From positions 5,586,259 to 5,650,258 of the forward strand of contig LR746266.1 of the NCBI GenBank assembly GCA_902729315.2: 64,000 nucleotides of DNA, written 5' to 3'. The DNA comes from Spirodela intermedia (Eukaryota; Streptophyta; Magnoliopsida; Alismatales; Araceae). The translations under genes and the position numbers were made by a program. Of the stretch, positions 39,956 through 52,662 are shown piece after piece. The number at the start of each line of letters is the position of its first letter. The first letter of the stretch is position 1. Below the pieces are notes generated by a model. It saw only the letters and a list, made by a program, of their open reading frames with translations. It searched no databases and was not told the origin of the DNA.

Positions 39956-42900
39956 ACATTGGGTCAGTTATCAACAAGTGGGGCCCAGCTTCAACTCGTA
40001 TTCGTCCACTAGTCAGTCGCCTATTCTACCAATAGAATTAACTCTAAATTCTAATTATTTTCGTATTTGAGCTCTATGTTTTCTCAGTATATTATCTTGC
40101 AATATTGTTGTTGAGTGATCCAAGATAGGCCACTTTCATCTATAGCTGGTGGTGAGAGTATAAAGAGGCCAATATTAATCCTTGGTAATTCTATGATCGC
40201 ATTGATCAAATTCCTTTCAAATCTTGCAAGAATACTCAATCCTACCCTAGTCGTTTGTCCTAGATTCCATAGATCTAATGTGAGTATCTAGGCTGTTGGT
40301 CTAAAGTAGTTTAGTTTTTCATGGTAAATATTTCTCAAAGTTGGTGAATCATTATAAGAATGAACTTCATAATAGGTTGATTAAAGAAATTAATGTTCAA
40401 AAGCCATTACTAACCTTATGAAGCAAACAAGCTTCAAATAAGTTAAAATATTTATAACCATATAGTTATTTTATATGAATTAACATCAATTTTAAATTTA
40501 CTCTCGTTAGGAGAAATTACGTAAAAGGGGTAATTGAACAAAAACTATCCATCCAATTTTACACTATGCTAAAATTTGTGAATTACCCAACTCAAAGAAA
40601 ATCGGTAGTAAGTAATCTCGTGTTCTATCAATGGTTATTTATTAGCACCATATATGATATCGTTCTTCTAGAAAGGCTTTTACGATTAGAAAATCTATAT
40701 CACTAGTTATAGCTAGTATCACAATGTAGGCTCACTGTCATTTTTATATACAGCTACATGTTATAATTGTTGATGTGACGTGTCAAATTCTCAAGCAATG
40801 TAGATATTTTTGGGTGAAGGTTAACGAGAATGTTTGGTATGGCAATAGATTGCCAAGAACCATGTTGAGAAAATGGCTTCATTATGTTGATCTGGTATTG
40901 TAGTGAAAGGACAAGCATAAGATGTACTATCCACTAACCAATAGATGGTCGATAAGAAAGAGAGAAGGGAGAAAAAGTGATACCCCAGATTCAATGTGGT
41001 ATGGAGAGTTTAATACACCTTCTCATGGCCACAAAAATAGGAATGAGAATGTCCACTTCTAATGCAGAAACAAAATATAACATGAAGAAGAATAAACTCA
41101 CAACCAAAGCCACCAAATAGGGGAGACACCAGGTCCCTGATTTTTTCCGCAAGAGAAAAAATGTTTCCGTACTGATTTTTCTCTCTTTTTCTCTCATCCT
41201 GAACCTCCTTTTTAATTTATTCTATACAAAGGGGGCAGGACTGGTTTCAAATAACATCAGGGAGAAGGGGGGCAGACTTCTCCCGATGGGTTGACTAAGT
41301 CAACCTTAATAATATATAAATGGAGAGAGAGAGAGAGAGAGAGCAAGGGGAGCCTCATGTGATTATTTCATTTATCATTTTTGTGTAGAGAGACGAAAGG
41401 GAACTTATAATCTGAGGACAATCTCTGAATAAACTAAATTTATAGTAGATAATTATTAATTAATTCCAGTAAATAAAATGATGCCTTTGTAGTGTTTTTA
41501 GTGTACTGAAATTATATCCAGCAATTCTCGAAAGTAACCTTCAATAAAATGAGGCTATTTTTTTGTGGACTCTACAAGGATGTTTGTATGGACTTATTCC
41601 GATTTAGAGTCTGCTTGTTAAACAAATTCAATCTTATCTGACTAGTAGACCCAAAAAGACCTTGTTAGTGCCTTCGTACGTTCCATGAACTTATTTTTTT
41701 GTAGGCTCTACAAGGATATTTTTTTATCTGACCGCAGAAAGAGAACCATTTTCCAAGGAGCAGCAATGGGACGTTCTGAAAAGAAACTCCTAGCTTTTTG
41801 GTATTGGAGAGATAGAGAGAGTGAGAGTTAGAGAGAGAAGAGTCTTAGACATGATCTATCAGGCAAAAACTCATATTTTTCTGAAAGTTTCGTTCGCTTA
41901 TGATGGAACCTTGCCGGCCACGTACGTATAAATCCCAGCCCAAACTGTACTTAATATTTTGACAACTAAAATGACCCAAATAAAATTTTCAGTGCTCATT
42001 ACCGAAGCGATGGCCACAGATTCGGCAGAAACACTAGAAATTCTGTGTCACCCAATCCAAATCTAACTCCCCAAGTGAGAAGTCTTTCTGCGTCCTCCGG
42101 AGCACTTGTTGTTAGACCATCAGGCACTACAGAGGATAATTTCACAAGATTCAAATCGAAAAATAAAGATGAGATTATAAAACAAGTATGGGATTGAATA
42201 ATAAGCCATCTAAATAATGGTCTGCGCTCTGGGAACAATAAGCTCAATAAATCATCTCCCAACGGATGAAAGAGATCAATATCGAATCAATCTTTCCGTT
42301 CATAGTCGAGATCGAATTTGCGCGATAAATGCCGAACCAGGGAATCAAGAACAACAGCGTAAATACTCTAATAATGATAAAAAAACTCACATCGAGAGTG
42401 AGAGAGAGAGAGTGAAAAAGCATGAAGAAGCACTACGAGAGGGCTTGCATGCTGGAGCGGAATGAATGAAGACGGTTTTCAACAGCACATATCGCGTTCC
42501 TGTTCACGTTGAGATGACCCGTGCGTTCATATGAAATGGACGCATCAATCCCTCTCTCACATTCGAAGAGAAACGGTCGGAAAAGTGCCGGAAGATCGAG
42601 CCGAATGGGATTGTCCTGTGAAGGCCCGGCCGGTCGTGTACTGGTCTTCTGATAGATGCGTGTGGGAGTGCTCTCTACTAATACTCTCTATCTTCCGCAG
42701 CCCAGTCTTCCCCTTCCTACAATATTCCCTCGCCTTTTCTCCAAACTTCTCCCCTGATTCTGTCCACTGGTTTCATCCAGTCCCAACACCTCAGGTTCCT
42801 AGATGTGGGGCCCAGTTTTTGTGAAGGCTCAGCCTGAAACTCCCCAACACCAGAAATTGCGACAACTGCATCTCCTCTAGAAACGAGAGTTCCTATACCC

Positions 42901-43640
42901 CAGAATATCGACACTTCTAGCCTCATGTAAGAAACCGGGCTATTCTTCGATTTAAATTGTCACATTGTTTGCCTATGGCAATGTATAATGAGAGAGAGAG
43001 ACAGAGAGAGGAGATGACAGACTGTGTGAAACAAGGTCTAGGAGAGGACTAACGAAGAGAGGGAATGAGAGGCCATGTTCTTCGATGACTGCTTCCTTGC
43101 TGGTTTTCTTTATCCTCTTTTAAATAAATAAAAGACCACTTTTTTGTAAACATATCTCTACTTGCACAAGTTAACCAGCTGAAATATGATTATATTAGGC
43201 ACAGAGGTTTGGCAATTACTGAGAAAGAATATTGTAGTACCATAGAATTCTGGAAGATGGATCAGTGATAACGATAACCTTTTTCATCCCAACGGATGCA
43301 GGAGTCCCTCACCGAAGCCCAGAAAAATGCCCAATTGATTAAGAAGTTATCATTGGAATATATCACTCTGTAGGCCTAGCTCAAACCACCCCGTGACACG
43401 GACCATTTGAACCCGTTGGCCATTCGCCAGACCTTAAATTTTAAATACATGACTGTTTATTTATGGAACAAAATTCATGATGGTAACGATAACCCTAGTC
43501 AATATAACGGACATAATATCAAGTAGAATGCGTAAGCTTTAGGTTTGAACACCCTCCTTGAATAAATAAGTCCTGTTTGACTTCTGCGTCCGATGTGTAC
43601 TCCGTCAATGGATCGTATCCTCATGAATGAAACAAATCAA
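39956..43640. other. Intergenic; no gene recognised
   Basis: This is AT-rich to about 42 kb, with (GA) tracts at 41321-41343 and around 42400. A stretch at 40930-41210 (GTGATACCCC, AATGTGGTATGGAGAG) looks like a degenerate LTR-type segment, but no partner was found. The - strand open frame 41999-42262 and the + frames at 42217-42824 show no domain. Confidence 0.45.
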
Positions 43641-44089
43641 GACCTCCCCTTTTGCGAGATCTCTCTCTCTCTCTCTCTCTCCCTCCCTCCCTCTTCTTGT
43701 AATATTCTACTATACAATCTGCATTGAAGACAGATTTAGAGTTAAGCGCGAATCCAGTTCGAGTTTTTCCCGTATTTTCTGTTTTCGGGTTGTGGATTTG
43801 TATGGCATTCTTGTGCGTGGAGGCTCAAGTCGAGGATTCGTGTAGACCAGTCCCGATGACCCAATGATCCATAGATTCGAGTCTAAGAAAGACAAAAGGA
43901 AGAGGGACAAAACAATGGTAGCTGGCCTCTAGCCCATGTTATTTAATCGCCCTCCTACCCCTCTTTCTGCTGTAGAAGTTTGCCCCCGTGCCCTTTAAAT
44001 TTACGATTGCGACTGAAGGGGAGAGGAAGAAGCACAAGGAGAAGAGAGGAGGATACCGACACATCGTAGGAACAAGAGATAGCTTCATC
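43641..44089 (+). promoter_or_regulatory. Upstream region of the MYB gene
   Basis: It contains a CT-rich tract at 43660-43695 (CTCTCT then CCCTCCCT), common in plant core promoters and 5' UTRs, and leads to the MYB ATG at 44090. I see no confident TATA box at the expected position. Confidence 0.35.
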
Positions 44090-45308
44090 ATGGGAAGAGC
44101 ACCGTGCTGCGACAAGGCCAACGTGAAGAAAGGCCCATGGTCTTCAGAAGAGGATGCCAAGCTCAAGACCTACATCGAGCAGCATGGCACCGGAGGCAAC
44201 TGGATCACTCTACCGCAGAAGATCGGTACCTCTTCTCTCCTCCTGTGTAAATATGCATCTCAATTTGTATCCCTTAACCGTTATGTCATCTAAAACAACG
44301 AATCTTAATTAATCCATGTTTTGCACTAATAAGGCCTCAAGAGATGTGGGAAGAGCTGTCGCCTCCGATGGCTCAACTATCTCCGTCCAAACATCAAGCA
44401 TGGCGGGTTCTCCGAAGAAGAGGATAACATCATATGTAGCCTATACATGAGCATTGGGAGCAGGTAATTAAGCGAAAATCAACGGTATTCGAATGATGTC
44501 GTCCTGCTGTCCCAATTTTATATTTTTAGACATTAAGGGGAATAATCTACTCCTTCCGAACTCCGATCATGGTTTCACGAGCAGGTGGTCTATTATAGCT
44601 GCACAGCTGCCCGGAAGGACTGATAATGATATCAAGAATTACTGGAACACAAGGCTGAAGAAGAAGCTCCTGGGAAAGCCGCGTAAGGATCATCAAAACG
44701 GTCACAGAGCTCCCGGAGGTTTGAAGCAAGAAGCCAGAATAATCCAGAACGAAAACTTCACCGGCCCCACCAACAACGGCACCTGTCAGGCACCCTATTG
44801 GCCTGAGCTGCCGGCGCACTTCTACTCTAACCACGATCATCGAGTGCCCGACGATCGTTCTTCTGTGAGGAAGTTCGTCATCAAACTCAGTGGCAGGTTC
44901 GCCAACGAAGACGCCGTGACCATTCAGAACCCATTCGGCGTTCCTTATTCTACACCGCACGTCTACGACAATCTACAGGATCTGATAGACCCTTCAGCCT
45001 TGGCTTATTCGTTCACCGATAACTCTTCTTCATTGGAAAGAATGGTCTTGCAAGGTACCAGTGATTGTTGCTTTAACCCTGAGCTCGACGAGATGCTCTG
45101 CTCCAGTCTGATGAAAATAGAAGGGATGGATAGTCTTTGCGGAGTGGGCTGTGTGTCCAGTGAGGGCAGCGGGATCAGCTCGTCCGAGAGCTCAAGTTGG
45201 GACCAGATGGACCCTCTGGTATACACAGCTCTCGTCTCAAATTGTCAAAAGATTCACCCAACACAGCAATGCTTTACTGATGAGCAGGTGCAATTTGGGA
45301 CTTATTGA
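44090..45308 (+). CDS. R2R3-MYB transcription factor, subgroup 14-like (RAX/MYB36 type)
   Basis: Three exons: 44090-44225, 44334-44463 and 44585-45308. The introns are 108 and 121 bp, both GT..AG with matching phases, giving 329 residues. It opens with [19 protein letters not shown]2 (about residues 13-63) has Trp17, Trp38 and Trp58, with the GTGGNW insertion and LPQKIG typical of subgroup 14 (RAX1-3, MYB36, MYB68, MYB84, MYB87 in Arabidopsis). R3 (about 66-115) has Phe71, Trp90 and Trp109 and ends [15 protein letters not shown]. The bHLH-interaction signature of R3 is absent. The intron positions are the standard R2R3-MYB ones. The C-terminal half is Ser-rich and acidic with no motif I can name, probably activation sequence. 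It acts in the nucleus; known relatives control axillary meristems or endodermal Casparian strip genes, but which role applies here is not decidable. Small departures from the usual subgroup sequence are Ser19 and Thr40. Confidence 0.93.
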
Positions 45309-47552
45309 CGGTGGATTCATGGCTCTGTAAATTTCTGGCACCAGCGGAGTTAGAACTGGCGTTGGAGTTCTGGTAGCAACCCTAATAATCTCAACTCTTG
45401 ATGTGTTTGTTTTGTTTGTGGTTTCATATCAACCTTTAACGATTCTCATGTTTCCCCATACATACTTGACAATAGGATAATGAGTTTCTGAGTGTTGTCA
45501 CTTGAGTTGTTTGGTTTATTCTTGGGTTTCCGGTTTCTATTTGTTTGCTCTTTTTACACCAATTTCCAATCTCGTTTCCATTTGATGGATTAGTCATTGA
45601 CAGATATCACCGGCAATTATTTTCGCTTCCCTGTGTTGTTTTCCATTTGCCGATTGGACGAAGTTTAACTGTGTTCAACATATGAGGCAAGATCACTCCA
45701 ATCACTGTCTGCTCATTTACACGAGCAAAGGAGCGACGATTTTGTACCATACGATGAGCAGCCTTTCAATCCCATGCTTCTTTGGAAGAAAAGCAGGCCT
45801 GACCCCTGGTTAAAACGTTACCGCAGAGAGTGGTGTTCCGGTGACTTGGCCGCCCTTTTTCTCGTCCTTAACAGTAACGGTATTATAATTTTTTACTTCA
45901 TCGGGATCTCCATATCTTCATTTGGCCTGGGATTCAACGATCGCATTGTAATCAGTGATACCTCTAACAAACTACAAAAAGAAAGATTATCCCCATTATG
46001 TTCTATTGAGAATTCTCCAACACCTCCGGTGTTGCATGGCGACTTGGAAGCGAAAATTATTTAAGCGGTGAGGCCGTTTAGTTGCCCTGCTTGCTTGCAG
46101 CGATCGTGATTCCTTTATGCGGTCCATTTATTCCGCCTACTAAGTTTGTGCTGATTTCGAGGCCAATAATGAGAGGCTTTTGAGCAAATGATGAATGATA
46201 ATTTGCGGCTAGGTGTAAGAGACGATCACCGAATAGCTTCCGTATTATTCTTATTTCACTTGCTTTCTACACGGCGCTTCTGTAATTTTTAACATGCTGA
46301 AACTTAGCTTCTTGGTCTTCCGCTCCGGACAGCTTAATCGTCTCCATGGCTCTTATAGATCTGATAGTTACATCCTCCTTCGGTGGGATATCTTACATCA
46401 AGGTGGAGAAGAAATCGTCTCACTCTTGCAAGATTCTTGCCATCAATATAAAGAAGTCCACTCGATTTTACCGAGACACGAATGTGGCATGCCAGACTTT
46501 TTGACTAATAGCCTCGTCACCCAAGGCATTTAAGGGTACTTTTATCGCCTTGCCTTTGAACTTATACGTAGGAACTAAGAATGGAATCACATGATTAATG
46601 GGTACAATGAACCTCTCTAGCCTCCCACGACCCCATGGTATATGTGCGGACTAGTTCACCGTTATGCGTGATTCATGAGTTGTTTAACAAGGATCTGCTA
46701 GTCTATACAGCATACGATTTTTTCTTTAAATTATTTCTAGATTTTCGATCGCAACATATAAGATAAATGTCATTTTCTCCATGTACCGTTTCCTTTATGG
46801 AAAAGCTATTCCTGGAAAATAAACAAATACCCAGACTCCCGCAGAACCTTCAACCTTTAATAAATCTCACCATAAACTGTGGCTGAATCCTGTAATCCTG
46901 TAATCCTGTAATCCTGCTTTACGGGTGTCAGGTCGTCAAAACTTCGTCAAAGCTTGCATCAATCTTAACATTAACACTGGGCAGCTATGGCATAACATTA
47001 TGTTCAATATTCGATGCAACACAGTCTTCCTAAGCTCCACTGTTGACCGTATGGTCGATAATCTGGGTCTCTGAGCTGTTTATAATATACAAATCGAAAG
47101 TTGACTTTGTTCCAAACTTTATTTGGTGACGAACATATAGATTGATTATTAATTTTTTACTCATATAATCATGTAGTCATTCTGGCAGATCCATCCCAAG
47201 TTCATTTTTCTTTGTTCATGCGAAATCAAGCCCATTTCCGCAACGTATGTCACGATGTACGTGCTTGATCTACATGACCCCTCCAATAATATATCACCTT
47301 ATACATGTTGAAGAATTGAAACAATAAACCTGCCGTTTGGTGCAATGCACATAGAACACAGGGGCGTACACTTTGGATAAGCGAGAGTAGAAATATTGCT
47401 CACCTACTGTCCCCGGCTGATAGCGTACGATGAACGGTCTTCTTCTGGATCTTATCAGTTCGATTGTACATGTCTATTAAAGCTAACTTCGAATATCCTT
47501 ACAACTAAGGTTATGAAAGAAACAGCCCCATGCAAAACGTCAAAGGTTTAAA
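45309..47552. other. Intergenic after the MYB gene; short octamer repeat
   Basis: The MYB 3' UTR must lie at the left end. An octamer AATCCTGT is repeated four times at about 46886-46917. The open frames at 45774-46064 and 46294-46533 (+) have no recognised domain. Nothing else was recognised. Confidence 0.5.
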
Positions 47553-48340
47553 GCATGCATTGACAACAGGCACACCCCTGTAGTCGTGAAACCATGTGGT
47601 TTTGATTTCGAGGGCCATCCCTAACCATGACAAGCACCAATGGACAAGCAACCACACTCACAGGCCATCCCCCGTCTCGCTTTTATATGCCCCAGCAGCT
47701 GCATTGCACTGGGAAGAGCCTCCCATTAGTTAATTCACAGACTTTCCCAAGGAACCCTAGAAGACGACCCGTTATTCTCATGCTGTAATAGCGTCATTCA
47801 ATAGTGCAGAGAAACTGTATGCATTACCAACTGGCACGTCCCTGTGGTCGTGATACCATGTGGCTTTGATTTCGAGGGCCATCCCTAGCCATGACAAGCA
47901 CCAATGGACAAGCAACCACCCTCACAGGCCATCCCCCGTCTCGTTTTTACATGCCCCAGCAGCTTCATTGCACAGGGAAGAGCCTTCCAATAGTTAATTC
48001 ACGGACTTACCCAAGGAACCCTAGGAGACGACCCGTTACTCTCATGCTGCAATAGCGTCATTCAGTAGCGCAGAGAAACTGCATGCATTACCAACAGGCA
48101 CATCCCTGTAGTCGTGATACCATGTGGCTTTGATTTCGAGGGCCATCCCTAGCCATGACAAGCACCAATGGACAAGCAACCACACTCGCAGGTCATCTCC
48201 CGTCTCGCTTTTCTGTCCCAGCAGCTGCATTGCACAGGGAAGAGCCTCTCATTAGTTAATCCAGACTTGCCCGAGGAACCCTAGGAGATGACCCATTATT
48301 CTTATGCTCCAATAGCGTCATTCACTAGCGCGGAGAAACT
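47553..48340. repeat. Threefold tandem repeat of about 264 bp
   Basis: Units are 47553-47816, 47817-48080 and 48081-48340 (264, 264 and 260 bp). Each starts GCATGCATT or TATGCATT and carries CGTGATACCATGTGGCTTTG, GGGCCATCCCTA, ACAAGCACCAATGGACAAGC, GCCATCCCCCGTCTCG, CCCAGCAGC and GAAGAGCCT, and ends GCAGAGAAACTG. The units are very similar with point changes and a few small deletions in the third. A minisatellite-like array of this length between low-copy genes is distinct. No conserved open frame spans all units. Confidence 0.95.
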
Positions 48341-49140
48341 GCTTTAGCTTTGTCGGTTCCTTCCTCTCCTGGCAACTTGTCTCTTATATAATACGAGAAT
48401 CGTGTAATCAAATATAGCTTGGTTTAGCCGTAGGGGCATCGGCATCTGAGATGGTGGTGACAACAAGATGAACTGATATGGGATTCCATCTTCCAAATGT
48501 AAGCCGCCGGAGGCGGCTTTCCTTGGGTTGCCAAAAGGAAGGATTAAAGTAGGGCGGGTGTCGTCATCCCTGCGTCGACTCTTCAGATTAGTTTTACAGA
48601 CTGTCAAGTTGTCATTAAAGAGCTGATTGTGGATGAGTCCATCTCGTCGAGACAGCATAGCTGCCATTAAAGAGCTCACCCGAGATTGGGATAGGGGAAC
48701 GATGCCACTTTCGGGGAATACAGTGCTCCGCATAACGGAAGAGAGAAGGGGGGACAGGCTGCGGGTCATGCGCAGGAAAGGAAAGGTGAGAAGGCAGCCA
48801 GCAAAGAGTGGGAGTAAAAAATTAAAACCACCTAGGAAGGTTGCACTCTCACTCTTTAGTGGCTCTCCCAAGCTCTCATGGCTGGCGTTTTCGGAAAGAG
48901 ATACTGATCCTTGCATCTCATACCGATCGTCGCTCTCGGAAAGAGATCAGAACTCCCCCATTTTTTTAATCCTACGCTCCATCAGAATATGCTTAAATAA
49001 ATCAACAGATGACTATAATCGTGGAATAAATGACTAAAAAAAAAATAAACAAGAAAAAACCATAAATTATTTTTGGTTACGTTTATTTTCCATTTTCATC
49101 AAAAATAAAAAATAGAAAAAGAAAATAATAATCTTAAACG
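48341..49140. other. Intergenic; unsupported 190-codon open frame
   Basis: The - strand 48916-48344 is open for 190 codons, but I recognise no domain and codon use looks non-genic; the + frame 48627-49037 overlaps it. A very A/T-rich stretch follows at 49030-49135. Confidence 0.35.
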
Positions 49141-49154
49141 TGTCTTACATGTGT

Positions 49155-49192
49155 CACTAAGTCAAGTAATCCCCGGATTACTTGACTTCGTG
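49155..49192. repeat. Near-perfect short hairpin
   Basis: Arms CACTAAGTCAAGTAATCC (49155-49172) and GGATTACTTGACTTCGTG (49175-49192) pair at 17 of 18 positions around a two-base centre. It lies at the border of a very AT-rich stretch. The loop is too short for a typical miRNA precursor; it may be a cruciform-forming relic of an element. Confidence 0.8.
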
Positions 49193-50048
49193 ATTGTTCA
49201 TGACAAAACTCGACTTCAAGGAATCCGATGTAAGAAGCCCCAAAATCTCCTCCTTGACTGCCTGGTCGCCCCTGCTGCATCATTCCATAGCAGAACCCGA
49301 TAATCTCTCCTCCTCAAAAGGTCCAAGCCCTCTCTACTCTCTCACTCTCTCCCGCCCCCCCTGCAAATCCCAGCCGCACCCTGCCGGACACGTAACAGTT
49401 TGGCCTAGGTTGCCTCCTATGTAGAGTTCATTATCCGGGCTTCAATGGGAGTCGTGTAAGTTTTTTTTGAAGGCCTCTCTGCGCCCCTTCATGCATTGGG
49501 ATCTGCACTGCTCCAAGGGTATCGTAGAGACCAAGTATGAAGAAAATTAGCCTTACCCATTTACGAAGTCAAAAACTGATGAAAATAGATATTTTTGGAA
49601 ATTAAATATCTCTGATTTTGATTGCCGATTCTTGCTGAAATTCCGGGAAATTAACCCAGAAAGGAGTGCACTACTAGACCACTTTTCGTGGGTGATGACC
49701 ATGGAGGCGAATAGTATCTGAAGCGCTTCAAGACTGGGCTGTAGGTCCATTAGCATGGTGAAAACCTGACAGGGAACACGCCTGGGAGGTATCTTCTGAT
49801 GATGACTGTCCGATGGGAATCGCTTTTGCGGCCGTCGGATTAGATCGCATCTAGAGAGGGCTTGCAGTAAGGGGGACACGGGATCTACGGAAGCCATCGG
49901 CAGGAAGAACTGCAGGGGCCCACGGGACGGGCTACCGGCAGATAAACCTGGAGCGGTTCGGGTTTGGAGTCCGCGCGCCGGAGCGAGGAGGGTTTGGGCT
50001 GCGCCGAACTTGGAGGGGAACCGGGAGAGTTTGATCGGAGAAGGCCGA
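49193..50048 (+). promoter_or_regulatory. Upstream region of the predicted plastid membrane protein gene
   Basis: It is more GC-rich near the gene. The - strand open frame 50077-49553 overlaps exon 1 and has no domain, so I treat it as chance. I see no certain TATA box, which is common for plastid-protein genes. Confidence 0.3.
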
Positions 50049-52594
50049 ATGGAGGTGGCCCTTGCGGCTCCTCGCAATCTTCCTCCCTATTTGGGATTCA
50101 GGGTACGTGCATGCAGGTCCTCTGTTCGTCTCTTTCTTATCTTCAGCTTCTCGGGTGCTCTTTGCTCGCTGCTATCCTCGGATTCTGTCGCGTAATATTT
50201 TCACTTTCTTGAAGCTTTTCCTTCGTTTCCCGTTTACATCATTGTGAAGACGCGTATTGAGCTGAAATTTCATAGTTAAAATCGGAAGTTCATTCACCAA
50301 TAAACAGTTCCCAAATTATTTATGCCGCTCCTGCCTCTTCCGTCAATAGATGTCGCCGCTATCGTTTAGAGTTACCTTATGATGGAAAGATTCACTAGGA
50401 ATGGGAATACAGGAGATGAGATTAGCGAGGATGATAGGCTCTAAAGCAGCGGTTCCGGTGAAGGACAGGCCGACGAAAGTTTCTATTGCGTCCTCTCGTC
50501 TTTATTTTTTTATTGCAAGTTATGTCTGTTATTCAAAAGTTTGAGTTGAGAAAGTTAAATTTTCTGGGGAGAGATACGAATTTCTAGAGTGTTTCGGTCC
50601 GAGAATAATTCAAGAGGTGAAGCCTGAATTTGTGGAACTGTTTTGGATTATTTGTCTCGGATCCCTCATCTTCTCCGCTGTCTGATGATTGGAAGTCCTT
50701 GATCATTTTCAGTGTGCTCAGACATCCTTTTTGAGAACAAGTTAGAAATTTTAGAAATTTTCAGTAGACATGATTTTCTGACAGAATTATCCGCATTATA
50801 ACTATTTGGATAGTTTTCGACGCCGTATTTATGGTTCTTCTGTCTTGGGTTCCTAGGAAACAGAGGCATCACATTGGCAATGTCGATAACGAGTGGCTTT
50901 TAGTTATGGCATCAATCGTAAATGATCACGTGTACTTCTGCCAAATCGCTCTTTATAAATCCCATTAGTTCATCCCCCACTTTGTTGCAAAAAATTAGCT
51001 ATCAATCCTTAATGCCCATCTCCAAAAATACAACTCCTTCCTGTTTGACTCGAGATTAGAATTTTATGAAGACTTGACCTTGGTCCAAATTCTTCACGCT
51101 GCTGGGACATGGAAGGTAAACCATGTCCATAATCACACCCATAAATCGCCACTGTAATGTTGCTCGTGACTGCCTTCTACATTACCCGTTCTGCGTTTTT
51201 TTTTTTTGTGTAGTTCTACCATTGCTTCCGATCATCCTTTCCACAAATACCATGTATATTACCACTGCATATTAACCGGCACTCAGGTGGATCAAATTAA
51301 TCGGGTGGACTGGAGTGTTGGGCCACCATAGAAAAAGGACGAAGTGAATGTTTCGCCAAACAAGAATTTTGGATCGTACCTCAAATGGCTCATTCAGAGA
51401 GATGGCATTCAGAGCGAAAATGAGGAGTAAGGTCTGTGAATTTCATCTCGACTGAATTGAGCACCCATCCTTCAAGAGACACGGCCGTCATTTTTGCGAG
51501 ACCTATTGAGAAGACTGATGGGGATGGTGACAAACAGTCAAGCATTTGGTATGATGAACACTATCGCCACCTCGTCATATATTTCCTTCACATGGTTACC
51601 ACGTCCATTTTGAAGCCACTCAAATTTATGGTCTTGGCCACTTGGTGCTATGACTAGCCTGATGACACAAAACGCCATAGGTATGAGCGACTACAAGCTT
51701 GCGCTGTAGTTATCCTGCAAGTTTTTATTTTTATCAGGAATCTTGTGTTCTCCTGGTTCTCAAGCCAATTCTTTTTGGAATGTTCATGATCTAATGGTGC
51801 CCACTTCGATCTTGGTCTCCTTGCCAGAGCCAAGTATGCATCCACGTCTTTATTTGATCGTGGGTTTTGGGCAGGTAACGAGTTACAAAAGCCTTGGCTA
51901 CTCCAGACCTCGCAAATGCTCCCCATCTCCATCTTTGCGCATTCAGAAGCTCTCACTTAGATGCCGTGTGAGGGCACAGGTTGGGGATCATTTTGGTCGG
52001 CAGAGCAAGCTCTCGGCCCTTCTGCATATCGTATCAGAGACTCTGTCGAAGCCCCTCCCTGAACATGTAAGAGAGTTCCCCTGGAAGCAAGCAGAGGTTC
52101 GCATCTCCCATCGCCTGCTTCACCTCGGCAGGAAGGCATTGAAGGGGTTCCTCCTTGCGGCCGTCTTCCTCAGCTTTGCTTCCGACCTCGTCTCCTCGTT
52201 TTCAAGAAGCAGGGAGCTGGTGATTCCTCTGGGGTTGATCATTGGCGTCACCGTGGCCGACTTCCTCGTGGAGACATCCAAGGAGCTGTTCCAAAGTCCT
52301 AAGCAGGTTTAGTCACTTGCATCCACCGGGTCTCATTTTGGCTGGGCTCTCACGCTTGTTCTTCTGGCTTTTTTGAAGGCCCATGGCTATGGAAGAAAGC
52401 TTCTTGGTGTCGGCACAGTCTTCGCTTGTATAAAGCTCCTTAATCTGTACACTGCTCTGCCGGGGCGGATGGTTCTGACCTACATCGGCAATGGTGGACT
52501 CATGCAGGTGCTGTGGCTGGCGTGGCAAGTGCAGGAAAAAGATAGTGACAAGGACTTAGAATTTCCTGCTACACCAGAGCAGACACAGCTGTAG
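50049..52594 (+). CDS. Predicted plastid-targeted membrane protein, unknown function
   Basis: Proposed exons are 50049-50102, 51947-52306 and 52379-52594, all phase 0 with GT..AG borders (CAG or AGG before GT, AG at the acceptors), for 209 residues. Residues 1-29 resemble a chloroplast transit peptide rich in Ala, Pro, Arg and Ser with no acid after residue 2; KLSLRCRVRAQ at 19-29 looks like a stromal processing site. A hydrophilic stretch (30-83) with FPWKQAEVRISHRLLHLGRKALKG precedes four likely membrane segments, about 85-101, 109-126, 146-162 and 165-185. The C-terminus is acidic. I do not recognise the family. Support for exons 2 and 3 comes from the paralogous copy at 58506-59007, where sequence similarity is highest in these exons. 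Exon 1 is an inference from frame, phase and transit-peptide character; the 1844-bp first intron leaves room for alternatives. Confidence 0.65.
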
Positions 52595-52662
52595 GAGGAG
52601 TTGTAGGGCCCTATTGGCATCAGGGGTCATCCTTGTTTCTTTCTACTCGATGGTCAGGTGGC
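50347..52662. repeat. Duplicated segment around the plastid-protein gene, copy 1
   Basis: It aligns by eye with 56885-59043: intron 1, exons 2-3 and the 3' flank. Landmarks are TAGAGTTAC (50367 and 56890), GGCTCTRAATCAGCGGTTCC-type sequence, GAGATACG, TTGTCTCGGATCC, AACTCCTTCCTGTTTGACTC (about 51032 and 57600), GGGCCACCA and TTTTCAAGAAGCAGGGAGCT. Exon 1 lies outside the duplication. Confidence 0.9.

Noticed and set aside
40930-41210. Possible second LTR element
   Set aside because: LTR-like wording near 40960 has no second copy in the right place, no target duplication and no coding domains.
46886-46917. Fourfold octamer as a possible CRISPR-like or regulatory array
   Set aside because: Simple head-to-tail microsatellite without spacers, in a plant genome.
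48344-48916. 190-codon - strand frame
   Set aside because: No recognisable domain, no supporting duplicate and no promoter features; I mention it only as an unsupported frame.
49553-50077. 174-codon - strand frame overlapping plastid-protein exon 1
   Set aside because: It lies across a GC-rich promoter region and has no domain; the + strand splice model explains the region better.
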